Part shown: one piece after another, positions 30,717 through 39,631 of the stretch
How the letters are laid out: every line of letters starts with the position of its first letter
Numbering within the stretch: position 1 is the first letter of the stretch
Assembly: GCF_014642635.1 (NCBI RefSeq)
Contig: NZ_BMIQ01000002.1
Coordinates: 620,001-684,000, forward strand
Length of the DNA: 64,000 bases
Origin: Aureimonas endophytica
GTDB taxonomy: Bacteria > Pseudomonadota > Alphaproteobacteria > Rhizobiales > Rhizobiaceae
Reading direction: 5' to 3'
Notes under the pieces: generated by a model
What the model saw: only the letters and a program-made list of their open reading frames with translations
The model's database searches: none
What the model was told of the DNA's origin: nothing
Made by a program: the position numbers and the translations under genes

Positions 30717-32234
30717 ATGGACACATTCGCCCTGCTCGGGGACGGGCTCCTGACGGCGATGCAGCCGATGCATCTCCTTTACGCGCTGATCGGCGTGACG
30801 CTCGGCACGGCCGTCGGCGTCCTGCCCGGCATCGGCCCGGCGCTCACCGTGGCGCTGCTCCTGCCGGTGACCTACCGGCTCGATCCCGCCGGCTCGCTCA
30901 TCATGTTCGCCGGCATCTATTACGGCGGCATGTATGGCGGCTCGACGACCTCGATCCTCCTCAACACGCCGGGCGAAAGCGCCTCGATCGTCACGGCGCT
31001 CGAAGGCAACAAGATGGCGCGGGCCGGACGCGGCGGGCCGGCGCTCGCCACGGCGGCGATCGGCTCCTTCGTCGCCGGCCTCATCGCCACGCTCGGCCTC
31101 GCCTTCATCGCGCCGGCGATCGTCAGCTTCGCGCTGTCCTTCGGGCCGGCCGAATATTTCGCCCTGATGGTGCTCGCCTTCGTCACCGTGTCCGCCGCCT
31201 TCGGCGATTCTGCGCTGCGCGGGCTCACCGCCCTCGCCATCGGGCTCACCCTCGGCCTGATCGGCATCGATCTCCAGACCGGCCAGACGCGCCTGTCCTT
31301 CGGCATCCCGGAGCTTCTCGACGGGGTCGAGGTGACGACGCTGGCCGTCGCGCTCTTCGCCATCGGCGAGACCCTGTCGGTGGCGGCGGCCGGCCACCGC
31401 ACGCCCGATACGGTGGAGGCGGTGCGCGGTTCGCTCTGGATGAGCCGCGAGGACTGGGCGCGTTCCTGGAAGCCCTGGCTGCGCGGCACCGCGATCGGCT
31501 TTCCGATCGGCGCGATGCCGGCGGGCGGCGCCGAGATCGGCACCTTCCTGTCCTATGCCGCCGAGAAGAACCTGTCGAAGCGGCCGGAAGAGTTCGGCAA
31601 GGGCGCGATCGAAGGCGTGGCGGGACCGGAGGCGGCGAACAACGCCTCGGCGGCCGGCACCCTGGTGCCGCTCCTGACGCTCGGCCTGCCGACCTCGGCG
31701 ACGGCGGCGATCATGCTGGCCGGATTCCAGCAGTTCGGCCTGCAACCGGGGCCGCTGCTCTTCGCGACGCGGCCGGAAATCGTCTGGGGCCTCATCGCCA
31801 GCCTGCTCATCGCCAATTTCATGCTGGTCGTCCTCAACCTGCCGCTGATCGGGCTCTGGGTGCGCCTCCTCACCGTGCCGCGCCCCTGGCTCTATGCCGG
31901 CATCCTCGTCTTCGCGACGCTCGGCACGATCGGCGCCAATCCCTCGCCGGTGGAGCTCGGCATGCTTCTCGTCTTCGGCCTGATGGGCTACGGCCTGCGC
32001 CGCTTCGGCTATCCGATCGCGCCGGTGGTGGTGGGGCTGATCCTCGGGCCGATGGCGGAACAGCAGCTGCGCCGCGCCCTGCAGATCAGCCAGGGCGATC
32101 CGACGATCCTCGTCCATTCGCCGCTGGCGATCGTGCTTCTCCTTCTCGCGCTGTCGGCGCTCGTCGTGCCGATGGTGCTGCGGGCGCGCGGGCGCGGCCA
32201 GATGCTGGAACAGCTGGCCGCCAACGAGGATTGA
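30717..32234 (+). CDS. tctA: Tripartite tricarboxylate transporter, large membrane subunit
   Basis: A 505-residue permease with about eleven to twelve hydrophobic segments. It has both conserved family motifs: [22 protein letters not shown] near the N-terminus, then [23 protein letters not shown]; the second half repeats [33 protein letters not shown]. It forms the ion-coupled channel of the TctCBA system in the inner membrane. The ATG follows GGGGAGGG. Confidence 0.94.
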   Translation: MDTFALLGDGLLTAMQPMHLLYALIGVTLGTAVGVLPGIGPALTVALLLPVTYRLDPAGSLIMFAGIYYGGMYGGSTTSILLNTPGESASIVTALEGNKMARAGRGGPALATAAIGSFVAGLIATLGLAFIAPAIVSFALSFGPAEYFALMVLAFVTVSAAFGDSALRGLTALAIGLTLGLIGIDLQTGQTRLSFGIPELLDGVEVTTLAVALFAIGETLSVAAAGHRTPDTVEAVRGSLWMSREDWARSWKPWLRGTAIGFPIGAMPAGGAEIGTFLSYAAEKNLSKRPEEFGKGAIEGVAGPEAANNASAAGTLVPLLTLGLPTSATAAIMLAGFQQFGLQPGPLLFATRPEIVWGLIASLLIANFMLVVLNLPLIGLWVRLLTVPRPWLYAGILVFATLGTIGANPSPVELGMLLVFGLMGYGLRRFGYPIAPVVVGLILGPMAEQQLRRALQISQGDPTILVHSPLAIVLLLLALSALVVPMVLRARGRGQMLEQLAANED

Positions 32235-32236
32235 GA

Positions 32237-32256
32237 CGGCGGTCGATCGACCGCCG
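32237..32256. terminator. Perfect 20-base palindrome after tctA
   Basis: CGGCGGTCGATCGACCGCCG begins three bases after the tctA stop and can form a strong stem. It is followed by CCCC rather than a T-tract. A second, longer imperfect hairpin (GCCCCTTGCCCGT pairing with ACGGGCAGGGGC, about 32255-32307) lies in the leader of terC. Confidence 0.5.
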
Positions 32257-32323
32257 CCCCTTGCCCGTCCTGGGGGTTTCCACGTACGGGCAGGGGCGCG
32301 AAGCGCGTGCAAGGGGGCGTTGA

Positions 32324-32962
32324 ATGGAATTCCTGACCGTCGAGTCGCTGACGGCGCTCGCGCAGATCGTCATGATCGATCTCGTGCTGGCCGGCGACAA
32401 TGCGATCGTGATCGGCCTCGCCGCCGCCGGCCTGCCGAAGGAGCAGCGGTCGAAGGCGATTCTCGTCGGCATCCTGGCGGCGACGGTCCTGCGCATTCTC
32501 TTCGCCGCAGGCACGCAATGGCTGCTCGGCTTCGGCGGCTCGCTGCTGATCGCGGGCGGCCTCCTGCTGCTCTATGTCTGCTGGAAGATGTGGCGCGAGC
32601 TGCGCCACGCGGCGGCGGAGGCGGCCGGCGAGGCCGCTCTCGAAGGCGCCGAGACCGGCGCGCCGCGCAAGACCCTTGCGCAGGCCGTCTGGCAGATCGT
32701 CGTCGCCGACGTCTCGATGTCGCTCGACAACGTGCTGGCGGTCGCGGGCGCGGCCGGCGAGCATCTCTGGGTCCTCATCATCGGCCTGACGCTGTCGATC
32801 GCCCTGATGGGCCTTGCCGCCAGCTTCATCGCCAAGCTGCTCCAGCGCTATCGCTGGATCGCCTATATCGGCCTCGCGATCATCCTCTATGTCGCGGTCG
32901 AGATGATCCTGAAGGGCATCGAGCAGGTCTGGCCCGGCACCATCCCGGCCTTTCTGATCTGA
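32324..32962 (+). CDS. TerC/YjbE-family membrane protein
   Basis: A 212-residue TerC-family integral membrane protein with seven hydrophobic segments. It has the two acidic motifs of the family: DLVLAGDNAIVIGLA (about residues 19-33) and ADVSMSLDNVLAVAG (about 128-142), thought to line a metal path. Family members are linked to manganese or other metal export and to tellurite resistance. The leader is structured, but I could not recognise a yybP-ykoY manganese riboswitch, which often precedes such genes elsewhere. Confidence 0.88.
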   Translation: MEFLTVESLTALAQIVMIDLVLAGDNAIVIGLAAAGLPKEQRSKAILVGILAATVLRILFAAGTQWLLGFGGSLLIAGGLLLLYVCWKMWRELRHAAAEAAGEAALEGAETGAPRKTLAQAVWQIVVADVSMSLDNVLAVAGAAGEHLWVLIIGLTLSIALMGLAASFIAKLLQRYRWIAYIGLAIILYVAVEMILKGIEQVWPGTIPAFLI

Positions 32963-33059
32963 GCGGGACAGACGGGATGGAAAGGCGGTCCGGCGGGCCG
33001 CCCTTTTCGCGAGGTCCCGCGCCGAACTCCGGCCTTGGGATAAGGCGCAGTCAAGACAA

Positions 33060-33086
33060 AGCCCGCGGACCTTGCGGTCGCGGGCT
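33060..33086 (-). terminator. Terminator hairpin of the small 33.1-33.3 kb gene
   Basis: AGCCCGCG (33060-33067) pairs with CGCGGGCT (33079-33086), extended inward by three pairs with one bulge around a TTGC loop. On the minus strand the stem is followed by TTTGTCTTG, so it would terminate the reverse-strand small gene 38 bases after its stop. Confidence 0.6.
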
Positions 33087-33123
33087 CGGGTCTTCGGAAA
33101 TGTGATCCGCTGGAAGCGGGGTC

Positions 33124-33306
33124 TCAGCGGCGGCCGATGAGATCCCAATGGCGACCGTCGATGCCGACGGCGCGCAGCGCATGGTTCGAGGGGCGACGGC
33201 CAGCCTCGGCGGCGCTCGCGCAGGAATTGGCACCGTCGATCATGGTTGCGATCGACGCAAGCGTCGAGCGCATCGAGCGGATCTTGGCGGGGCCGGCGGT
33301 GGTCAT
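33124..33306 (-). CDS. Small hypothetical protein, 60 residues
   Basis: The protein begins MTTAGPAKIRSMRSTLASIATMIDG, contains NSCASAAEAGRRPSNHALRAVGIDG and ends RHWDLIGRR. It is basic, with one cysteine and no membrane segment. A perfect AAGGAG ribosome site seven bases before the ATG and a terminator after the stop argue that it is a real, well-expressed gene. I do not recognise the family; the segment GRRPSNHALRAVGI looks like a short folded motif. Confidence 0.7.
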   Translation of the reverse strand: MTTAGPAKIRSMRSTLASIATMIDGANSCASAAEAGRRPSNHALRAVGIDGRHWDLIGRR

Positions 33307-33413
33307 CACGATCTCCTTTGTCGTGACCCTGATATGCCCTTTCGCACCGGCGAAAAGAAGGGACGGATTGGCAGCGCTGCCATGCGCGACGCGCATGTCT
33401 GATTCACCGGTTT

Positions 33414-34373
33414 TTAGACAATTGCCGCTATCGTCTCGATTCCCTCCACCAAAGCTCCGCGATGGCGCACGACCTCGCCGGCCAAGCCATGCGCCGAACG
33501 GGCGGCATCGGCCGGCTCGCGCCCGCAGAGCCGCGCCGCGAGATAGGCGGCGGAGAACGAATCGCCGGCCCCCGTCGTGTCGACCGCGTCCTCCACCTGG
33601 CGCGCCGCGACGGCAAGGCGCGTTCTCCCAGCGGCGACGAGGGCCGGGCCGCCGCCGTCCTTCACCACCACTTCCGCCGCGCCGAGCGCAAGGTAGCGTT
33701 CGGCGGTCTCCTCGGGGGAGGCATCGCCGAAGGCTTCCGCCTCGTCGGCGAAGCTCGGCAGCGACAGGCTCGCGGCCCGCGCGCCCGCCTCGATCGCCGC
33801 GCACATCTCCGCCTTGTCGGCCCAGAGGCGCGGCCGGATGTTCGGATCGAAGGCGACGATGCGTCCGTCCGCCTTGGCGCGGCCGAGACGGGCGAGGAGC
33901 GCCTCGCGATGGGCGGGCGAAAGGATCGCCAGGGTGATGCCGGAGAAATAGAGCGCGTCGGCCGCGTCGATCGCGGCCTCGAGATGCGCCGGATCGGCGG
34001 CGAGCTCCTTGGCGGCGCTGGTGTCGCGCCAATAGGTGAAGCTGCGCTCGGCCCCGTCGAGACGGATCATGTAGAGGCCGGGCATGCGGCGCGGCACGCG
34101 GCGGACGAAGCCGGTGTCGATGCCGGCGCCGGCCATGAAGGCGAGCATCGCCTGCGATTCGGCATCGTCGCCGACGCCCGACAGATAGGCGACGTCGAAG
34201 GCGGCGGGCAGCAGGCGGCGCAGATACCAGGCCGTGTTGAACGTGTCGCCGGCGAAGCCCTTGCGGTAGAGCCCGTCGGCGCCGAGCGCCAGCTCGATCA
34301 TGCATTCGCCGATGGCGAGAACCCGCCCCCCGGCGCCACTGCCCCGCATCGCCATGAAACCCGCCTCCGCCAT
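33414..34373 (-). CDS. kdgK: 2-keto-3-deoxygluconate kinase-like sugar kinase (PfkB family)
   Basis: A 319-residue ribokinase-fold kinase. The N-terminus has ECMIELALGADGLYRKGFAGDTFNTAWYLRRLL, the KDG kinase version of the substrate loop. The C-terminal PfkB signature DAVDTTGAGDSFSAAYLAARL contains the catalytic Asp. It would phosphorylate KDG to KDPG, feeding the Entner-Doudoroff pathway. The start may be ATG 34373 or ATG 34355. It is divergent from the aspartoacylase-like gene. Confidence 0.87.
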   Translation of the reverse strand: MAEAGFMAMRGSGAGGRVLAIGECMIELALGADGLYRKGFAGDTFNTAWYLRRLLPAAFDVAYLSGVGDDAESQAMLAFMAGAGIDTGFVRRVPRRMPGLYMIRLDGAERSFTYWRDTSAAKELAADPAHLEAAIDAADALYFSGITLAILSPAHREALLARLGRAKADGRIVAFDPNIRPRLWADKAEMCAAIEAGARAASLSLPSFADEAEAFGDASPEETAERYLALGAAEVVVKDGGGPALVAAGRTRLAVAARQVEDAVDTTGAGDSFSAAYLAARLCGREPADAARSAHGLAGEVVRHRGALVEGIETIAAIV

Positions 34374-34432
34374 AGCCTTTTCCCGTGGAAACGCTATGCG
34401 TTCACCATGGGCGGACAGGCAAGGATGTTTCC

Positions 34433-35491
34433 ATGGAAAAGTCGATCGAACGGCTGCGCGGCGACACGCCCGGCACCGAATGGCGCTTCGCCGTCCTCTC
34501 CTTCGGCGATGGCGAGACCGGGGCGCCCAGCGCCTATCTCCAGGCGGCCCTCCATGCGAACGAGCTGCCGGGCGTCGTCGCGATCCATGCGCTGGTGCCG
34601 AAGCTCCTGAAGGCCGAGGCCGAGGGGCGGATTCCCGGCCGCATCACCATCGTGCCGCATGCCAATCCGATCGCGGCCGGCGAGCATCTCTTTCTCGAAC
34701 ATATGGGCCGCTTCTCGCTCCATTCGCGTACCAACTACAATCGCGACTTCCCGCTGCTCGGCGACGGCGACGCCTCGCGCCTGCCCGGCGACGAGGCGCC
34801 GGTCTCGGCCGAGAAGCGGCTGAAGGCGCGGCTGGTGAAGCTGATGCTCGGCGCCGATCTCGTCCTCGATCTCCATTGCGACGACGAATCCCTGCAATAT
34901 TTCTACGCGCCCAAGCCCTTCTGGCCGCATATGGCGGATCTCGCCGCCTGCCTCGCCTGCAAGGCGGTGCTGCTCTGGGACGAGTCCTCGGACGGCGCCT
35001 TCGAGGAGGCGGCCTATGCGCCGCATCGCGGCCGGCCGGCGGAGGACGACAGCTGGGCGCGCCGCGCGGTGACGACGGTGGAGCTGCGCGGCCGGGCCGA
35101 TGTCTCGCCGGAGCTCGCCGAGGCCGATGCCGAGGGTCTCTACCGTTTCCTCGTCCTGCGCGGGGTCGTGCGCGACACGGACGTCGCCGCGCCCGCGCCC
35201 TTCGCCGGCACGGTGACGCCGCTCGAACAGGTGGAGATGATCATGGCGCCGGCCGGCGGTGCGCTGCTCTACCATGTGGGACCCGGCGACCGCGTCGCGG
35301 CGGGCGACCGGCTGGTGACGATCCTGACGGCGCCCGGCGAGCCGGAGGGCGAGGTGGTCGTCACGGCCCCGCAGGCCGGGCTGATCCTCACCCGCCGCGC
35401 GCATCGCTCGACGCGGGTCGGCGAGGCGCTCCTAAAGCTTCTGGGCTCGCGTCCGTCGGAAGGGGCGAGGAGCGGCGCGCTGGAGGCCTGA
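34433..35491 (+). CDS. Succinylglutamate desuccinylase/aspartoacylase-family zinc hydrolase
   Basis: A 352-residue M14-like deacylase. It has the zinc motif ALHANELPGVVA (H-x-N-E), PHANPIA, FSLHSRTNYNRDFP, and VLDLHCDDESLQYF with the third zinc ligand His. The C-terminal ~90 residues form a lipoyl-like beta domain (PFAGTVTPLEQVEMIMAPAGGALLYHVGPGDRV). The family removes acyl groups from amino acids or ectoine-type compounds; the substrate here is undetermined. ATG 34433 is preceded by AAGGA. Confidence 0.85.
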   Translation: MEKSIERLRGDTPGTEWRFAVLSFGDGETGAPSAYLQAALHANELPGVVAIHALVPKLLKAEAEGRIPGRITIVPHANPIAAGEHLFLEHMGRFSLHSRTNYNRDFPLLGDGDASRLPGDEAPVSAEKRLKARLVKLMLGADLVLDLHCDDESLQYFYAPKPFWPHMADLAACLACKAVLLWDESSDGAFEEAAYAPHRGRPAEDDSWARRAVTTVELRGRADVSPELAEADAEGLYRFLVLRGVVRDTDVAAPAPFAGTVTPLEQVEMIMAPAGGALLYHVGPGDRVAAGDRLVTILTAPGEPEGEVVVTAPQAGLILTRRAHRSTRVGEALLKLLGSRPSEGARSGALEA

Positions 35492-35531
35492 CCCCGCCGT
35501 CTCGACCGGCTCCCGGGCCGGAAGGCAAGCG

Positions 35532-35557
35532 AAAAGGGGCCTCCCGCGCCCCTTTTT
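35532..35557 (+). terminator. Rho-independent terminator after the deacylase gene
   Basis: AAAAGGGGC (35532-35540) pairs with GCCCCTTTTT (35548-35557) around a CTCCCGC loop and ends in five T residues. The A-tract on the left arm means it could also work on the minus strand. Confidence 0.85.
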
Positions 35558-35713
35558 CGGCCAGTCGGGAAGCCAAAATTTTCGGCCCTTCCCAAGCGCC
35601 TGATCCCTCGGCGCTTTCCGGCGACCGCCAGTTTCGGGCAAGGTCCGCGACCTTGTTCCACCTTCATGGGACTCCACCTTGCGACCCGGGGCCGAAGAAC
35701 GAGGGGAACCGCG

Positions 35714-35920
35714 ATGTCGCAATCGCTGACGATCATTCTTGCCGACTATCTGACGGGGCGCATCTCGACCATCGAGGCGCTGCAACGGTCGAACTGCCAG
35801 GCGGTGGACGATCTCGTGCGCGCCGCCCGCAGCGAGGGCGACGAGATCGACGAATATGCCGCGCAGCGGCGGCGCGATCTCGTCCGGCACGCGGCGGCGG
35901 GCCGGGTGCAGCGGCTGTGA
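35714..35920 (+). CDS. Small hypothetical protein, 68 residues
   Basis: The protein reads MSQSLTIILADYLTGRISTIEALQRSN, then a charged helix DDLVRAARSEGDEIDEYAAQRRRDLV. It looks like an all-helical soluble protein, rich in Arg and Asp. GAGGGGAA precedes the ATG. It lies 75 bases before gapR. I do not recognise the family. Confidence 0.6.
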   Translation: MSQSLTIILADYLTGRISTIEALQRSNCQAVDDLVRAARSEGDEIDEYAAQRRRDLVRHAAAGRVQRL

Positions 35921-35995
35921 GCCGCAAGGCGGATTAAGGAACCGCTTACCTTCGCCTGCGAAGACTGCTCCCGCCAGTTTCAGAAAGGAGCAACC

Positions 35996-36268
35996 ATGAG
36001 CGACGACGTTTCGATGGCTTCGGGTGGCCGCATCCGGTCCTTCGTCGAGCGGATCGAGCAGCTCGAGCAGGAGATCGCCGATCTCAACGAGGGCAAGAAG
36101 GAGGTCTTCGCCGAGGCCAAGGGCGAGGGCTTCGACGTCAAGATCCTCAAGGAGATCATCAAGCTGCGCAAGCAGGACCAGGACGAGCGCGACGAGCACG
36201 AGACGCTGCTCGACCTCTACATGAAGGCCATGGACGAGGCCGAGGCGCCGATCGCCAAGGCCGCCTGA
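35996..36268 (+). CDS. gapR: GapR, nucleoid-associated protein (DUF2312/UPF0335)
   Basis: This 90-residue coiled-coil protein has IRSFVERIEQLEQEIADLNEGKKEVFAEAKGEGFDVKILKEIIKLRKQD, the full DUF2312 signature. In Caulobacter GapR clamps overtwisted DNA ahead of replication and transcription and is essential; the same role is expected here. AGAAAGGAG precedes the start, and a strong terminator follows 17 bases after the stop. Confidence 0.95.
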   Translation: MSDDVSMASGGRIRSFVERIEQLEQEIADLNEGKKEVFAEAKGEGFDVKILKEIIKLRKQDQDERDEHETLLDLYMKAMDEAEAPIAKAA

Positions 36269-36285
36269 CAAGGGTCCGCCGGTCC

Positions 36286-36315
36286 GGCCCCGCTCTCGCG
36301 AGCGGGGCCTTTTTC
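36286..36315 (+). terminator. Rho-independent terminator of gapR
   Basis: GGCCCCGCTC (36286-36295) pairs perfectly with GAGCGGGGCC (36300-36309) around TCTCGC bases, and is followed by TTTTTCTTT. It is the cleanest intrinsic terminator in the window. Confidence 0.93.
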
Positions 36316-36394
36316 TTTACCCGTTTCGGTCATGTCGTTGACGACGGGGGGGCGCAAATCTAACCCTCCACCTCGGCTATCAGAGGAGGCGGCA

Positions 36395-37822
36395 ATGAGC
36401 GACGCAAAGGCCGATATCGGCGTACTCGGCATGGGCACGATGGGGGCGATGCTCGCCCTCAACATCGCGGAGGAGGACTTCGAGACGGCCATCTTCAACC
36501 GCACGACGGAGAAGGCCTTCAAGGTCCGCGACGACAATCCCGAGCTCGCCGCCAAGCTGCATCCAGAGAATTCGCTGGAGGAGTTCGTCGCCGCGCTGAA
36601 GACGCCGCGCGTCGTCCTCATCATGGTCAATGCCGGCAAGCCAGTGGACGAGCAGATCGAGCACCTGAAGCCGCTCCTCGAGAAGGGCGACATCGTCATC
36701 GACGGCGGCAATGCCGATTTCAACGACACCGTCCGCCGCAACAAGGCGATGGAGGGAACGGGCATCCATTTCGTCGGCATGGGCGTTTCGGGCGGCGAGC
36801 TCGGCGCGCGCCACGGACCCTCGATCATGGTCGGCGGCGACAAGGCGGTGTGGGAGCGCCTGAAGCCGATCCTCCAGCCGGTCGCGGCGCAATATGACGG
36901 CAGCCCCTGCGTCGCTTGGCTCGGCACCGACGGCGCCGGCCATTTCGTCAAGACGATCCATAACGGCATCGAATATGCCGACATGCAGATGATCGCCGAG
37001 ATCTACGGCATCATGCGCGACGGCCTCGGCATGGCGGCGCCCGACATGGCCAAGGTCTTCGCCGACTGGAACACGCGGGGGCTCGCCTCCTATCTCGTCG
37101 AGATCACAGCGGCGGTGCTGGCCGAGACCGACCAGGAGACCGGCAAGCCGCTGGTCGATCTCATCGTCGACGAGGCCGGCCAAAAGGGCACGGGCCGCTG
37201 GTCGGTGATCGAGGCGCAGAAGCTCGGCATCGGCGCGACCACGCTGGAATCGGCCGTGTCGGCGCGCGGCATCTCGTCCCGCCGCGCCGAGCGCGCCGAC
37301 GCCGCCAAGGTCTATGCCGACCTGACGCTGCCGGCGAGCACCTTCGCCTCCGGCACCGAGGGCCTGCGGGAACTGGAAGAGGCGCTGGAGACGGCGAAGA
37401 TCATCGCCTATGCGCAGGGCTATGCGATCATGGCGGCGGCGAGCCAGGAATTCACCTGGAACCTGCCGCTCGGCGACATCGCCCGCATCTGGCGCGCCGG
37501 CTGCATCATCCGCTCCGACTTCCTGGACGACATCGCTAAGGCCTACGAGACCGGGGAGACGGTGATCAATCTCCTTCAGACGCCGACCTTCTCCGGCCGC
37601 GTCGCCAAGGGGCAGGCGGCGCTGCGCCAGGTCGTCTCCAAGGCGACGCTCGCCGGCGTGCCGGTGCCGGCGCTGGGCGCGGCCCTGTTCTATTTCGACG
37701 ACTATCGACGGGCGCGCGGCACCGCCAATCTCGTCCAGGGCCAGCGCGACCTCTTCGGCGCGCATACCTTCACCCGCTTCGACAAGGACGGCGTGCAGCA
37801 CCATCATTGGCCGGCGGTCTGA
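36395..37822 (+). CDS. gnd: 6-phosphogluconate dehydrogenase (decarboxylating)
   Basis: This 475-residue enzyme oxidises 6-phosphogluconate to ribulose-5-phosphate with NADP. It has the N-terminal GVLGMGTMGAMLALNI dinucleotide motif with FNRTT after strand 2, IDGGNADFNDT, VGMGVSGGELGARHGPSIMVGG, the catalytic HFVKTIHNGIEYADMQMIAE and GTGRWSV. The long form and C-terminal RGTANLVQGQRDLFGAHTFTRFD tail are typical. I chose ATG 36395 after GAGGAGG. With kdgK, tkt and rpe it covers pentose phosphate and Entner-Doudoroff steps. Confidence 0.95.
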   Translation: MSDAKADIGVLGMGTMGAMLALNIAEEDFETAIFNRTTEKAFKVRDDNPELAAKLHPENSLEEFVAALKTPRVVLIMVNAGKPVDEQIEHLKPLLEKGDIVIDGGNADFNDTVRRNKAMEGTGIHFVGMGVSGGELGARHGPSIMVGGDKAVWERLKPILQPVAAQYDGSPCVAWLGTDGAGHFVKTIHNGIEYADMQMIAEIYGIMRDGLGMAAPDMAKVFADWNTRGLASYLVEITAAVLAETDQETGKPLVDLIVDEAGQKGTGRWSVIEAQKLGIGATTLESAVSARGISSRRAERADAAKVYADLTLPASTFASGTEGLRELEEALETAKIIAYAQGYAIMAAASQEFTWNLPLGDIARIWRAGCIIRSDFLDDIAKAYETGETVINLLQTPTFSGRVAKGQAALRQVVSKATLAGVPVPALGAALFYFDDYRRARGTANLVQGQRDLFGAHTFTRFDKDGVQHHHWPAV

Positions 37823-37870
37823 TCCGCCGTCCATCGAACCCCGTCCCCGCGCCATCTCGCGGGGACGGCC

Positions 37871-39631
37871 TCAGCCATAGGCGAGGGCGGCGGCGATGAG
37901 GCCGAGGCCGAGCATCATCCAGGCGACATAGTCGCCGACCATGCCGGAATGCACCGCCTGCAACGCCTGGAACGGGCGCCGTTCGAGCTTGGCGAGCCGG
38001 CGAGCGAGAGGCGTCACCGGGCGCCGGCGCAGCAGCGAAGCGCCCGTCAGCGCCAGCATCAGGACGAAGGGCGCGATGCCGGCGAGCGACAGCTCGGCCG
38101 GCGGCAGCAGCACCTCGCCCGCCTGATCGGGCGCGAGGAGGCGCGGTGCCGCGCGGCCGAGAAAGGGCTCGACCAGCGCGGGCGGCACGAGCGCCAGCGC
38201 CAGGACGAAGGCGCAGGGCAGAAGCATCAGCCAGAGCGGCCGGTTGGCCTTCTCGGTCTCCCGCTCCGTTGGGGCGAAGGCCTCGACGCCCGGCGCGCCG
38301 CTGAGCCCGGCGAAGATCCGCAGCGCGGCGCGCAGCACGGCGGCGCCGGTGAGCGCCGTCGATAGGATCACCGCGACGTCGAGAAGCGGCGAGCGCGTCT
38401 CGACATGGATGAGATGCGTCGCGCCGTGCAGGAGGCCGAAGGGCAGGCCGCCGAGAAGGAGGCCGCCGAGCCCCATGGCGAGCCCGGCCGGCCAGAGCGC
38501 CTTGCTCTTGCCGTGCAGCGCGATCTCGTCCGCCGAATGGCGCAGCGCCAGCAGCATGCCGGCCGTCATGAAGAGGCCCGCCTTCACGAGGCCGTGGCCG
38601 AAGACATAGAGCAGCACGCCCCCGGCGCCGACCGGTGTGAGCGTCGCCACCCCGACCAGCATGATGCCGAGATGCGAGATGGTGGAGAAGGCGAGAAGGC
38701 GCTTCAGATGCGTCTGCGCCCAGGCCATCAGCGCGCCGAGGATCGCCGTGCCGAGCCCGAGCCAGGCGAGCCCGCCCCGGACGAGGCCGACGATCCGGTC
38801 CTCGTGGGCGAAGACCTCCGCCGTCAGTTTCAGCAGGGCGAAGAGGGCGAGGCTGACCATCGCGCCCGAGAAGATCATCGAGACCGGGCTCGGCGCCACG
38901 GCATGGGCATCGGCGAGCCAGAGATGGAAGGGCAGGATGGCCGCCTTGGTGAGCAGCGCGGCGGCGAGGAGCGCGAAGCCGCCGAGAAGCACCGGATCGT
39001 CGCCGAGCCGGGCGCCGGCCGCGCCCATCGCGGAGAAATCGAGCGTGCCGGTTCTCGAATAGAGGAGGCCGATGCCGGCCAGCATCATCACGCTCGCCAG
39101 GGTGTTGGTGACGATGAAGTTCAGCGCCCCTTCGAGCGAGCTTTCGCCGAGCGGATAGGCGGTGAGCGCGAAGGCGGCGACGCTCATCAGTTCGAACCAG
39201 ACGAAGAGGTTGAAGAGGTCGCGCGTCAGCGAGAAGCCGGCCATCGCCGCGAGGAAGAGCAGCATCAGGATATGGAAATGCATGCGCACCGCGTCGAAAT
39301 AGCCCCAGGCGAAGACGAAGGCGCAGGCGAAGAGCATCCCGCAGAAGCCCGCCATCGCGGCGCTGGCCGGGTCCGCCCGGAAGCCGATGCCAAGAACGAC
39401 GCCCGGCCGGCCGGCGGCGTCCGGCGTCCAGCCGCCGAACCAATGGGTGATCGGCCCCTCCAGCGCTTCGTCCGCCAGCCAGAAGGATAAGGCGGCGACG
39501 GCGACGGCGGCGGCGAAAGCGACGAGATCGCCGAGGCGCGGCGGCAGGATATGGGCGAGCGCCAGCATCACCGCGCCCGTCGCGAGCGGCAGGAGGACGG
39601 GCAGGGGGAGAAGGCTTTCGGCAAGGCTCAC
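37871..39631 (-). CDS. mrpD: Mrp-type antiporter subunit D / complex I-like proton-translocating subunit
   Basis: A 586-residue membrane protein of the NuoL/M/N-MrpA/D family with about 14-15 hydrophobic segments. It has DLFNLFVWFELMSVAAFAL with the key Glu, LTKAAILPFHLWLADAHAVAPSPVSMIFSGAMV with the conserved Lys and His, and KRLLAFSTISHLGIM. At 586 residues it is longer than classical MrpD (about 490-500), with a C-terminal LQAVHSGMVGDYVAWMMLGLG segment like that of larger complex I subunits. It starts with GTG 39631 overlapping the mrpC stop (GTGA) and is the last gene of the operon. It is the only large antiporter-like subunit present. Confidence 0.87.
   Translation of the reverse strand: MSLAESLLPLPVLLPLATGAVMLALAHILPPRLGDLVAFAAAVAVAALSFWLADEALEGPITHWFGGWTPDAAGRPGVVLGIGFRADPASAAMAGFCGMLFACAFVFAWGYFDAVRMHFHILMLLFLAAMAGFSLTRDLFNLFVWFELMSVAAFALTAYPLGESSLEGALNFIVTNTLASVMMLAGIGLLYSRTGTLDFSAMGAAGARLGDDPVLLGGFALLAAALLTKAAILPFHLWLADAHAVAPSPVSMIFSGAMVSLALFALLKLTAEVFAHEDRIVGLVRGGLAWLGLGTAILGALMAWAQTHLKRLLAFSTISHLGIMLVGVATLTPVGAGGVLLYVFGHGLVKAGLFMTAGMLLALRHSADEIALHGKSKALWPAGLAMGLGGLLLGGLPFGLLHGATHLIHVETRSPLLDVAVILSTALTGAAVLRAALRIFAGLSGAPGVEAFAPTERETEKANRPLWLMLLPCAFVLALALVPPALVEPFLGRAAPRLLAPDQAGEVLLPPAELSLAGIAPFVLMLALTGASLLRRRPVTPLARRLAKLERRPFQALQAVHSGMVGDYVAWMMLGLGLIAAALAYG

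Noticed and set aside
29266-32234. TRAP transporter
   Set aside because: The subunit sizes, the TctC-type binding protein signature and the TctA GVLPGIGP motif identify a tripartite tricarboxylate transporter instead.
32257-32323. yybP-ykoY manganese riboswitch before terC
   Set aside because: Hairpins are present, but the conserved loop sequences were not recognised.
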